DNA from: Actinomycetota bacterium | GTDB taxonomy: Bacteria > Actinomycetota > Aquicultoria > Subteraquimicrobiales > UBA9087 | Reading direction: 5' to 3' | Assembly (NCBI GenBank): GCA_030019215.1 | Contig: JASEEZ010000008.1 | Span: 1-60,529, forward strand | Length of the DNA stretch: 60,529 bases | Part shown: positions 9,267 to 16,468 of the stretch, piece by piece | How the letters are laid out: every line of letters starts with the position of its first letter | How positions within the stretch are numbered: position 1 is the first letter of the stretch | The notes under the pieces: generated by a model | The model's input: only the letters and a program-made list of their open reading frames with translations | Told to the model about the DNA's origin: nothing | The model's database searches: none | Program-made: the position numbers and the translations under genes

Positions 9267-10280
9267 CTACAGTTTCTGACTGAGTCTTACCAAACTATCG
9301 AGTTTTTCCAAAGCGGCTCCACTGTCTATAGAATCCGCCGCAAGCTCTAACCCCCTAACAAAATCGCTGGCTTTACCCGCCGCCAGCAACGCCGCTGCCG
9401 CGTTCAAGAGCACAATGTCTCTCCTCGGTCCATCCCTTCCAGATAAAATCTCCCTTGCGATGCGGGCATTATCCTCAACGGTTCCCCCTTCAAGGTCATC
9501 GATCCTCGCCTTGGGAAAGCCAAATTGTTCGGGAGTCACAGTGTAGGTTCTCACCTCACCATCCTTCAGTTCGGAAATTTTGCTCGGACCGGTATTGGAT
9601 ATCTCGTCCATCCCATCAGCCCCATGAACGACCAATGCATGCCTAACCCCTAGGTTCCCGAGGACATCCGCCATCACCTCGGTCAATGACTGGTCATAGA
9701 CTCCCAAAATCTGTGCCGAAGCACGGGCGGGATTGGTGAGGGGGCCCAAAATGTTGAAGACCGTTCTTATGCCCATGGCCTTGCGACTGGGCATGACGTG
9801 CTTCATGGCTTTGTGAAGAAGGGGCGCAAACAAAAACCCTATACCAACTTCATCGATACACCTCTCGATTGCTCGAGGTGGCATCTCTATTTTCACACCC
9901 AAAGCTTCCAGGACATCGGCGCTTCCACAATGACTGGAGACCGACCTATTCCCATGCTTAGCGATGTGCGCTCCCGCCCCACTGGCCACAAAGGCCGCAA
10001 CCGTGGATATATTAAAGGTATTGGGGGCATCGCCTCCCGTTCCGCAGGTGTCCACGAGCTCCAACGCCTTAGGACTGATACGTGTAGCATGAGCGCGCAT
10101 GATCTCCGCGAAACCCGATATCTCCTCGACCGTTTCGCCCTTCATCCGAAGTGCGGTCAGAAAGGAGCCGATCTGAGCATCGTGAGCCTGCCCGCTCATT
10201 ATCTCCTCCATCACCACCCTGGCTTCCTCGCGAGTCAAATCTTTATGCTCCACTAACTTCTTGATTGCTTCCACTATCAT
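9267..10280 (-). CDS. trpD: Anthranilate phosphoribosyltransferase
   Basis: Transfers phosphoribose from PRPP to anthranilate. The protein has the normal 337 aa length, with the N-terminal helical domain (EARVVMEEIMSGQ), the PRPP-binding DTCGTGGDAPNTFNIST glycine loop, HGNRSVSS, and the metal-binding VHGADGMDEIS segment. It is not fused to the glutamine amidotransferase. In the transcript it should follow trpG directly, but an insertion sequence on the opposite strand lies between them, so its expression may depend on read-through or on a promoter supplied by that element. Confidence 0.97.
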   Translation of the reverse strand: MIVEAIKKLVEHKDLTREEARVVMEEIMSGQAHDAQIGSFLTALRMKGETVEEISGFAEIMRAHATRISPKALELVDTCGTGGDAPNTFNISTVAAFVASGAGAHIAKHGNRSVSSHCGSADVLEALGVKIEMPPRAIERCIDEVGIGFLFAPLLHKAMKHVMPSRKAMGIRTVFNILGPLTNPARASAQILGVYDQSLTEVMADVLGNLGVRHALVVHGADGMDEISNTGPSKISELKDGEVRTYTVTPEQFGFPKARIDDLEGGTVEDNARIAREILSGRDGPRRDIVLLNAAAALLAAGKASDFVRGLELAADSIDSGAALEKLDSLVRLSQKL

Positions 10281-10431
10281 CTTTACCTCCTTCCCAAGTC
10301 GGGAGTCTGTTAGTCATTAGTCGGGAGTTGGTAGTCAGCAAAATTAAGAACTAAGAATGAAAAATGAAGAATGGTTTAAGATTCAAAAACATTTTTAATT
10401 TTACATTGTAGTTTTACACTTTTCATTTTTC
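10281..10431. repeat. Spacer upstream of trpD with heptad array
   Basis: After the trpD ribosome-binding region, the + strand from about 10297 reads AGTCGGG, AGTCTGTT, AGTCATT, AGTCGGG, AGTTGGT, AGTCAGC. It then passes into ATTAAGA, ACTAAGA, ATGAAAA, ATGAAGA units and ends in ACTTTTC, ATTTTTC. No gene is visible. The insertion element begins immediately at the last unit. Confidence 0.8.
10424..10431. repeat. Left copy of 8-bp direct repeat flanking the IS
   Basis: CATTTTTC occurs here and again at 11664-11671, directly outside the two inverted ends, as expected for an 8-bp target duplication. Since the target is itself a tandem ATTTTTC heptad array, part of the match could be pre-existing. 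Confidence 0.65.
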
Positions 10432-11663
10432 GACAGCGTCAAATTAAGTGAGTTTATTTTGAACTTAAAGTCCTGTAAACAACGTATAATCTGAACATTA
10501 TGAAAGTTAAAACTTGTAAAGGGGTTATGATGGCAAAAAAAACGCTGTCCCAATTGCTTCAGTCTGAGAACGAAGAAGATGGGGTTCATAATGAGGATTT
10601 CCAAGTCTTTATCTGGACAGCGCAAGGAAAAGACGCAGAGATATTTTTGTAAAGATTGCAAGAGATATTTTAACTTGAGGAGGAACAAGCGCTCTCGGTA
10701 CACCAGAGAGTTTAAAAATGAGACAGTCAAAAGATATGTTGAAGACAACACATCGCTTCGGGCCATCGCCAAAAGGATGGAAGTGTCTCGCAGCATGGTC
10801 TTAAACTGGGTAAGTGAAGCAGGAAAACTCTGCAAAGATCCTATCGAGACTGATTTGAAGTTAAACCCTTCCTGGTCTGGTATCTTGGGTATAGATGGAA
10901 AACCGGTCAGCATATCAGGAAGAAAAGATGTCGTTCTGGTAGCAGTGGACCGACTGACAAAAGACCTTGTCCATCTCCAAATAGTAAAAGCAGAAAGTGA
11001 AGAGGATTTCGAGAATTTCCTGATAGAAATCAGAGACATAATCAAATACCCTCTAACTAGTCTAGTAAGTGACCTAGGAAAGGGAAAGGTACTGGTAAAA
11101 CTTGTTGCTAGCATTTTTCCCAACACTCCTCATCAGATTTGTGTAATTCATTTCTGCCGATATGTAGACATGATATTGCCGAAATCTAAGAAAAGCGAAT
11201 ATCATCGCCAGAACACCTTCTTGAGAGGGATCATCAAAGACATCCTCTTTGCAAAGTCCTTGAGGGAGTCTAACAAGCTCTACCAACTTTTTAACACAGT
11301 TGAGGACACCTTTAGGGTTGGTTACCAGAAGGCAATCATAAAATCCATTATCGAACATTATGAGCTCTTGACCAGCCATTTTCACCATGAACATCTCCCA
11401 AGAGATAACAATGTAACTGAAAACGTCATCAAACAGCTAAACAGAAAACTAAAACTAGCAGATGGCTACCAAAGCAGAGAAAGTGCCTATAACCATCTAA
11501 AACTCTGGGCTCTCTGCTACAGATTTAAGCCTTTTACCGATAGCAGAATCCAAGAAAATAATGGCAGAGCACCTCTTCAGCTTGCTAAAGTAGATACGTC
11601 CAAAACTGACTGGTTGGAGTTTTCAAGATGCAATTAATAGACTCAGTTAACTATAACGCTACC
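10432..11663 (+). mobile_element. Insertion sequence with zinc-ribbon DDE transposase, inside the trp operon
   Basis: A 1232-bp element bounded by imperfect inverted ends: GACAGCGTCA at the left and GGTAGCGTTA (reverse complement) at the right, sharing AGCGT and a following TGAGT block. It is flanked by 8-bp direct repeats CATTTTTC. It carries one transposase gene in the opposite direction to the trp genes. It separates trpG from trpD without disrupting either coding sequence. The MULE/IS256-like catalytic core with an N-terminal zinc ribbon does not let me assign an IS family with certainty. Confidence 0.8.
10527..11637 (+). CDS. IS transposase, zinc ribbon plus MULE/IS256-like DDE core, frameshift at A8
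   Basis: The long frame from 10579 (352 aa) contains a helix-turn-helix-like stretch (LRAIAKRMEVSRSMVLNWV) and a DDE core. That core has Asp in GILGIDGK, Asp in LVSDLGKG, a CxxH pair in QICVIHF and Glu in NNVTENVIKQ, the arrangement of MULE/IS256-type transposases. The first zinc knuckle CPNC is encoded upstream of 10579 in the same frame and pairs with CKDC downstream, but no start codon exists there. A start at 10527/10530 (ATGATGGCA, GGGG upstream) is in another frame and joins only if the 8-A run at 10535-10542 loses one base. This may be transcriptional slippage, a decayed gene, or a sequence error. Confidence 0.8.
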
Positions 11664-11671
11664 CATTTTTC
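11664..11671. repeat. Right copy of 8-bp direct repeat flanking the IS
   Basis: CATTTTTC identical to 10424-10431, abutting the right inverted end of the element and 5 nt from the trpG stop codon. See the left copy for the caveat about the repetitive target. Confidence 0.65.
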
Positions 11672-11676
11672 ATTTT

Positions 11677-12261
11677 TTATTGACTCCTCATTCCAACTGT
11701 CAACTTTAAAAAGTTGCTTAATATCTTCTTTCCCTCAGTTGTAAGTATGGACTCGGGGTGAAACTGAACCCCCTCGACCACCAGCTCCTTGTGCCTGATG
11801 CCCATGATGATTCCATCTTTCGTCTCAGCCGAAATCTTGAAACAATCGGGCAGGGTCTCCCTTTCGGCTATCAACGAGTGGTATCGTGTTGCAACAAAGG
11901 GGTTCTCCACACCCGAAAAGATGGTTTCACCATCGTGGTGAATAAGGGCGGTCTTTCCATGAACCGGAATAGGTGCCCGAACAATCCTTCCCCCAAAAAC
12001 CTGAGCTATAGCTTGATGGCCCAAACATACACCCAGAATCGGTATCCTTTCCGCGAAACGCCGGATCACCTCCATAGAAATGCCCGCCTCATTGGGGGTA
12101 CAGGGGCCAGGAGAGATCACAATGTGCGCTGGATTGAACCCTTCGATCTCCTGGATGGTTATCTTATCGTTCCTGAAAACCTCGAGACTCGCTCCCAGTT
12201 CCCCCAGGTATTGCACCAAGTTATAGGTGAATGAGTCATAGTTGTCAATCATCAAAATCAT
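11677..12261 (-). CDS. trpG: Anthranilate synthase glutamine amidotransferase component
   Basis: Class I glutamine amidotransferase that supplies ammonia to TrpE. It has the N-terminal MILMIDNYDSFTYNL, the catalytic cysteine in GVCLGHQAI, and the His-Glu pair in VQFHPESIL. I start it at 12261 because GGAGG lies 7 nt upstream; a start at 12285 would add eight unsupported residues. The length is about 194 aa. The last residues (VGMRSQ) and stop codon are written in GTTGGAATGAGGAGTCA heptad-type sequence, and the insertion sequence lies just beyond. Confidence 0.96.
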   Translation of the reverse strand: MILMIDNYDSFTYNLVQYLGELGASLEVFRNDKITIQEIEGFNPAHIVISPGPCTPNEAGISMEVIRRFAERIPILGVCLGHQAIAQVFGGRIVRAPIPVHGKTALIHHDGETIFSGVENPFVATRYHSLIAERETLPDCFKISAETKDGIIMGIRHKELVVEGVQFHPESILTTEGKKILSNFLKLTVGMRSQ

Positions 12262-12530
12262 CTGCAACCTCCAAAAACCAGTCAAGAGTCAATAGTCAGG
12301 AGTCAGGAGTCGGATGAAAACTAGGAAACTTGGAATCAAGTGTTGGATTTTTAAAGATTTTCACTCGACCCCTTGACCCCTGGAATCCCGTATAGGGACG
12401 TTGTCCCCACGTAAAGTGGGGTGGCCACCACGTGGCTTTACGCCGCGGGACTTTACGTCCTTGAATCCCAAAAGATATTTTTCATTCTTCACTTTTCATT
12501 TTTCATTAACTCCCGACTCCCCACTCACGA
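12262..12530. repeat. trpE-trpG spacer: heptads at both ends and a GC-rich hairpin region
   Basis: No gene is visible. On the leftward transcript the spacer opens with AGTCGTG, AGTGGGG, AGTCGGG, AGTTAAT, GAAAAAT, GAAAAGT, GAAGAAT (12478-12532 on +). It closes next to trpG with CGACTCC, TGACTCC, TGACTAT, TGACTCT, TGACTGG (12279-12313). The two ends are therefore complementary in kind and could pair. The middle (about 12395-12465) has inverted repeats built on GGGACGT and CCCCACGTAAAGTGGGG. Confidence 0.8.
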
Positions 12531-14009
12531 CTAAATGAGTCCCTCCTCCGCCACCCTGATCGCCCCGAGGAGCGCCTGAGCCTTGTTCGCAGTCTCATGG
12601 AACTCTTTTCTAGGTACCGAATCGTAAACAATGCCCGCCCCCGCCTGCACATAAGCCCTGTTTTTGTGCACGACTATCGTCCGAATCGTTATGCAGGAGT
12701 CAAGATTACCCGAATAGCTAAAATAACCAACCGCTCCAGCATAGGGTCCTCTAAGAGTCGGCTCGAGCTCATCAATTATCTCCATCGCCCTTATCTTGGG
12801 AGCACCCGAAACCGTTCCCGCTGGGAAAACGGCCTGCAGTGCATCAAAGGCCGTTTTTCCATCTGCCAGCTCGCCCTCAACGGTGGATACCATGTGCATC
12901 ACGTGGGAGTACTTCTCCACGTCCATCAGCCTACTAACTCTCACCGTTCCCGATCGGCAAACCCTACCCAGATCGTTTCGGCCCAGATCGACAAGCATTA
13001 TATGCTCGGCCTTCTCCTTCTCGTCGCTCAGCAGACCCTTCTCAAATCTTGCATCGCTTTCCGCGGTCGAACCGCGAGGCCTAGTTCCAGCAATGGGACA
13101 GGTGAGAACGCTCTTCCCCTGCACCTTGACCAACGGCTCAGGCGAAGAGCCGATCAACTCCAAATCCCTGTATTTCAAGTAATACATATAGGGAGAGGGG
13201 TTGATCATACGAAGCGCCCGATAGATATCGAATGGGGGAACTTCAATATCCCGGGAGAAACGCTGGGAGAGCACAACTTGAAGGACGTCCCCCGCTATGA
13301 TGTACTCCCTCGCCCGCTCAACCATACCCAAAAAATCATCTCTGGAAACATTAGACACAATTTCATCGTCGCACTCGCAATCGTGCCCCCTCTCTTGAGA
13401 AGTCGGCTGGCGGAGCCTCCCCACTAGTTCCTCTACCTTCGAAATGACCTGATCATAAGCTTCATCCATCCCGCCCGTCTCATCGTCGATATGAGCATTG
13501 GCAACAACCCTGATTTTATGCCTGAGGTGATCGAAGATGAGAAGGGTATCAGTGAAAATAAAGACCATCTCTGGGAGATCCAGCTCATCTCGGGCGGTTT
13601 TGGGGATTTTCTCGAAATACCTCACGACATCGTAACCCAGATAGCCCACCGCCCCACCGCAAAACGGAGGGAAATCCGGCAAGCTAGCCGGGCGGTATTG
13701 AGAGAGAATCCGTTTGATAATATCGAGTGGATTGGAGACCTCCTCAGTATTTTCAACATCACCGTTCCTTACCGTAACCCTACCATCGCGGCAGGTGACC
13801 ACGAGATAAGGCTCATTTCCCAGAAAGGAGTAACGACCGAAGCGCTTACCGCCCTCTGCGCTTTCCAGAAGAAAAGCATTTTCGCTGTCGCCGAGTTTCT
13901 GAAAGGCCGAGACGGGTGTATCAACATCGGCAATGATGTCGCGGTAAACTGGTATTAAGTTGTGGGTCCTCGCCAATCTCTTGAACTCCTGACGACTGGG
14001 ACTGTGCAC
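12531..14009 (-). CDS. trpE: Anthranilate synthase component I
   Basis: Converts chorismate and ammonia to anthranilate, the committed and feedback-controlled step. The chorismate-binding domain is clear in the 492-aa protein: SPEPLVKVQG, CPIAGTRPRG, ELLSDEKEKAEHIMLVDLGRNDLGR-type helix, FPAGTVSGAPKIRAMEII, and the C-terminal GAGIVYDS. The N-terminal region has LLESAEGGKRFGRYSF, with the LLES motif associated with tryptophan feedback binding. It is the first gene of the operon, directly behind the T-box leader. Its stop TAG is the first element of a heptad array. Confidence 0.97.
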   Translation of the reverse strand: MHSPSRQEFKRLARTHNLIPVYRDIIADVDTPVSAFQKLGDSENAFLLESAEGGKRFGRYSFLGNEPYLVVTCRDGRVTVRNGDVENTEEVSNPLDIIKRILSQYRPASLPDFPPFCGGAVGYLGYDVVRYFEKIPKTARDELDLPEMVFIFTDTLLIFDHLRHKIRVVANAHIDDETGGMDEAYDQVISKVEELVGRLRQPTSQERGHDCECDDEIVSNVSRDDFLGMVERAREYIIAGDVLQVVLSQRFSRDIEVPPFDIYRALRMINPSPYMYYLKYRDLELIGSSPEPLVKVQGKSVLTCPIAGTRPRGSTAESDARFEKGLLSDEKEKAEHIMLVDLGRNDLGRVCRSGTVRVSRLMDVEKYSHVMHMVSTVEGELADGKTAFDALQAVFPAGTVSGAPKIRAMEIIDELEPTLRGPYAGAVGYFSYSGNLDSCITIRTIVVHKNRAYVQAGAGIVYDSVPRKEFHETANKAQALLGAIRVAEEGLI

Positions 14010-14038
14010 CTAACCTCACCACCCATTGATAAAATAAA

Positions 14039-14069
14039 AAGTCCTCCGCCCGAAAGGGGCGGAGGACTT
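14039..14069 (-). terminator. Intrinsic terminator of the trp T-box
   Basis: A perfect 13-bp stem AAGTCCTCCGCCC / GGGCGGAGGACTT with a five-base loop is followed on the transcript by a U-rich tract (TTTATTTT). It overlaps the antiterminator region 3' of the T-box motif, as expected for transcriptional control. Confidence 0.93.
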
Positions 14070-14310
14070 CCGCGGTGCCACCCTGCTTCCCCCCGATGGA
14101 CATCGGGGGGCTCTCTGTCGGATACAGTCCACGTGGACGATATCTGCTCCCTTATAACGGCGGGACTCCGGCCTGGCTACTCCCCCGCTACCAGCAGGTT
14201 TTCGCCTCGCGTCTCGGGGTTCCATTCAGCTAGCACTTGGCGCAGGGCTTCCAGCCTTGGCCCCGCTCTCTATAGCCAGTAATCAAGCTTACTAGCTCCC
14301 GTCATGGACA
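14039..14310 (-). promoter_or_regulatory. T-box riboswitch leader of the trp operon (Trp specifier)
   Basis: On the leftward strand, about 30 nt upstream of trpE, lies the T-box signature AGGGTGGCACCGCGG (14070-14084). Directly after it comes a strong intrinsic terminator. The upstream leader has several helices, including a GCCCCCCGATG/CATCGGGGGG-type stem near 14090-14112. A CTGAATGGAACC segment (14219-14230) looks like the specifier loop; its UGG (14222-14224) is the Trp codon, matching the operon. The UGGC in the T-box would pair with the 3' end of tRNA-Trp if the discriminator base is G. Uncharged tRNA-Trp should favour the antiterminator and trp expression. Stem I boundaries are approximate. 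Confidence 0.93.
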
Positions 14311-14319
14311 GCCTCTAAA

Positions 14320-14360
14320 TTGTTTAAAAATATTAACACAGCAAGAGTCAACAAGTCAAC
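14320..14360 (-). promoter_or_regulatory. Candidate promoter for the trp leader
   Basis: Two TTGACT hexamers (14346-14351 and 14354-14359 on +) lie upstream of the T-box on the leftward strand, 17 nt from weak AT-rich -10 candidates (TTTAAA and TTAATA). Position is right for the leader transcript, but the -10 match is poor. Confidence 0.4.
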
Positions 14361-14491
14361 ACCTGGCCTTTCCAAACTCGGTCAGAATGCAGACATGGTA
14401 CCATTGTAAAAGATTTGCCTACCCCGCCCACTTGGCGTATATTAATTGTTAAATGGGCCGTCCATCGGATACCGTTGAGGAGACGGTCAAA

Positions 14492-15406
14492 ATGGACGAT
14501 CAGATAGAATTGGATAAGAAAGGTATTCAGTTTCACTACGATCTTCCACCCGAGTTCTTCCACTACTTCCTGGACCCCGACCTGAACTACTCCTGCTGCT
14601 ATTTCCAAAATACAGATGACCCCCTGGAAAAAGCGGCCAAAAATAAGCTCTCGCTGATATGCAAGAAATTAAGTGTATCAAAAGATGATCACGTCTTGGA
14701 TATAGGCTGCGGTTGGGGAAACTTCATCTTCTTCGCAGCCGAAAATTACGGATGTCATGTGACCGGCATCACCTTGAGCCCCGCCCAGATCGACTACATC
14801 GAGGGCAAGGCCTCGCAAAAAGGGATTTCCCATTTAATTAAAGCTCGCGTGATGCACGCCCATGAGATGAACTTTAAGCCCCGGGAGTTCAACAAGATCG
14901 TCACCATCGGGGCCATTGAACACATTTCGGATCTGGAAAGGATGTTCGCAAGCTGCTTTAACATCCTCAAAGACGACGGACTGATGCTAGTACACAGCAT
15001 GTCCATACCCTGGAAAAATCGAAAAGAGCAACTCGCGGGCAAATTCAGCGAATCGATGCAGTTTCTGAGGGAGCACATCTTTCCCGTGGGACAAATGATC
15101 ACCTTAAACGAGATACTGAGGACGATGGAGGAAAACAACTTCGAGATAATCGACGTCGAAAACATAACCGACCACTACACCTTAACCTTGAGGTGCTGGC
15201 TGAATAATCTCCAGAAAAAAAGGAAGGAAATTGAAGAGAAGAAAATCGTGGAGCCGCTCAAACTGCGAGCCCAATTGCTGTTCCTGATGGGATGCGTCCA
15301 GGCCTTCAAAGACAACAACGTGTACTGCTACCACACCCTGGCAAGAAAGATTCTTGAAGGAAGTCGAAAACAACTCCCCCTAACCAGAAAGGGATACTGT
15401 CTTTAA
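14492..15406 (+). CDS. Cyclopropane-fatty-acyl-phospholipid synthase-family methyltransferase
   Basis: SAM-dependent methyltransferase acting on membrane lipids or a related unsaturated acyl chain. The CFA-type substrate region is FHYDLPPEFFHYFLDPDLNY with YSCCYF after it, followed by SAM motif I VLDIGCGWGNF, and IGAIEHI further on. About 304 aa from this start; classical CFA synthases are near 380 aa, so the N-terminal domain is shorter. The ATG at 14492 has GAGGAG 9 nt upstream, whereas 14453 has no such site. It diverges from the trp operon and is followed 18 nt later by an SCP2 protein, suggesting a two-gene lipid unit. The exact substrate is unknown. Confidence 0.85.
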   Translation: MDDQIELDKKGIQFHYDLPPEFFHYFLDPDLNYSCCYFQNTDDPLEKAAKNKLSLICKKLSVSKDDHVLDIGCGWGNFIFFAAENYGCHVTGITLSPAQIDYIEGKASQKGISHLIKARVMHAHEMNFKPREFNKIVTIGAIEHISDLERMFASCFNILKDDGLMLVHSMSIPWKNRKEQLAGKFSESMQFLREHIFPVGQMITLNEILRTMEENNFEIIDVENITDHYTLTLRCWLNNLQKKRKEIEEKKIVEPLKLRAQLLFLMGCVQAFKDNNVYCYHTLARKILEGSRKQLPLTRKGYCL

Positions 15407-15423
15407 TCCAAGAGGAGGAAGCA

Positions 15424-15825
15424 ATGGAAAACCTACCCATTAGAGAGCTTCTGGAGAACAAAATTCCTCAATTCCTTCATGGAAAACCGGAGTTCGAACA
15501 GTGCCCCAAAGGCACTTTGCAGCTCAACCTGACGGGTGAAGGAGGAGGAACCTGGGCGATCGAGTTCGACGAAGGCATAAAGGTAGCCAGCGGGGCGACA
15601 GGGTCGACGGATTGCACGATCACGATGGAGGCCTCGGACTTTCGAAAACTAATCCCCTCATCTCAAACGGCCTGGGCTCGGGCATTCCTGGACGGCAGGA
15701 TAGACTTCTCTGGAGATCTGGAGGTCGCCGCGGAGATAGGAAAAACACTCCACAAATACTTTGAATCCCTCAGAAAAATGGCCCGAGAATGGTCGCCTGA
15801 TACTTACGTCCATCCCCCCACTTGA
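15424..15825 (+). CDS. SCP2 sterol-binding-domain protein
   Basis: A 133-aa single-domain protein of the SCP2/sterol carrier fold. Hallmarks are the hydrophobic beta-sheet pattern GTLQLNLTGEGGGTWAIEF, the central DCTITMEASDF, and WARAFLDGRIDFSGDLEVA near the end, which lines the lipid tunnel in the family. GGAGG lies just upstream of the ATG. Directly behind the CFA-like methyltransferase it may bind or present the lipid substrate. This partner role is inference from adjacency. Confidence 0.85.
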   Translation: MENLPIRELLENKIPQFLHGKPEFEQCPKGTLQLNLTGEGGGTWAIEFDEGIKVASGATGSTDCTITMEASDFRKLIPSSQTAWARAFLDGRIDFSGDLEVAAEIGKTLHKYFESLRKMAREWSPDTYVHPPT

Positions 15826-15851
15826 CATACCGCGTGTTCGCGAAGTTCCAA

Positions 15852-16337
15852 TCACAGTTTCTGCAAATATTTTTCGAACTCTTTTACCTTAGGTGGCTTT
15901 TTGCCCTTGCCTGCTAGGATGCTATATCCCTCTTCCTTTAAATATGCCGCTTGCGCCTCCGCGCCCCCAGGAAATTTTTTATTTAAGCCACCGTTCGCCT
16001 TAAGCACCCGCCAATAGGGCGTTATCTGTTTCTTTCCTGCTCGTAAATCTTCTTCTGCCGTTTCAGCAACAATTCGGATAAAAATTCCAGTCGTCAGAGG
16101 ACAAGTTGAATTGACGTGAAAATCTTTTGCCAGATGCTCTCTAATCTGATTCACGGTGACGAGCTTCCCTTTTTGTATCTTGCATATTAAGGCATCGACA
16201 AGAAGCGGAGTAGGAATAAGTATCTTCCCAGTTCCAAATCTTTTTACCATCTTTGGTGGGACATCAACCACTCTAGGCTCCTGCTTCTTTTCCAATTTTT
16301 CTCGCCAAGGTGTGCCTGACTTAGATTTATTGCTCAC
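15852..16337 (-). CDS. Atl/MGMT-like DNA-binding-domain protein
   Basis: Relative of the DNA-binding domain of O6-alkylguanine alkyltransferases, in the group of about 160-170 aa proteins of unproven function. Features are LVTVNQIREHLAKDF (winged-helix region), CPLTTGIFIRIVAETAEED, TPYWRVLKANGGLNKKFPGG and AQAAYLKEEGY. The PCHR active-site box of true MGMT is not present, so methyl transfer is unlikely. I prefer the GTG at 16337, which gives MSNKSKSGTPWREKLEKK; the frame extends to another GTG at 16391. Transcription is leftward, converging on the SCP2 gene. Confidence 0.75.
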   Translation of the reverse strand: MSNKSKSGTPWREKLEKKQEPRVVDVPPKMVKRFGTGKILIPTPLLVDALICKIQKGKLVTVNQIREHLAKDFHVNSTCPLTTGIFIRIVAETAEEDLRAGKKQITPYWRVLKANGGLNKKFPGGAEAQAAYLKEEGYSILAGKGKKPPKVKEFEKYLQKL

Positions 16338-16422
16338 CCCTTCCACCCCTCTTCGCGCAATGGGTGACCCTCTAGTTCTAGTTCTATCCACCTCGTTTTA
16401 TGTGATTGAAAAGACCACTCTC

Positions 16423-16438
16423 CTGCCTGCCGGTAGGC
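16423..16438. repeat. Short GC palindrome
   Basis: TGCCTGCCGGTAGGCA is near-perfectly self-complementary. It is composed like the CCTGCCNGCC palindromes in the trpF-trpB spacer and inside hisF. It lies just beyond the stop codon of the GpgS-HAD gene, between it and the Atl-like gene. Confidence 0.5.
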
Positions 16439-16468
16439 ACGGCAATGGATGTTAGGCAAAGGCGCCTA

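Noticed and set aside
8847-9279. Long plus-strand reading frames opposite trpC
   Set aside because: They overlap a clearly conserved gene in antisense, lack ribosome-binding sites and have no recognisable domains; the same applies to other frames antisense to the trp, his, ilv and dnaE genes.
16392-16468. Looked for a gene or terminator between the GpgS-HAD fusion and the Atl-like gene
   Set aside because: Only a short palindrome is present, without a U-tract on either strand.
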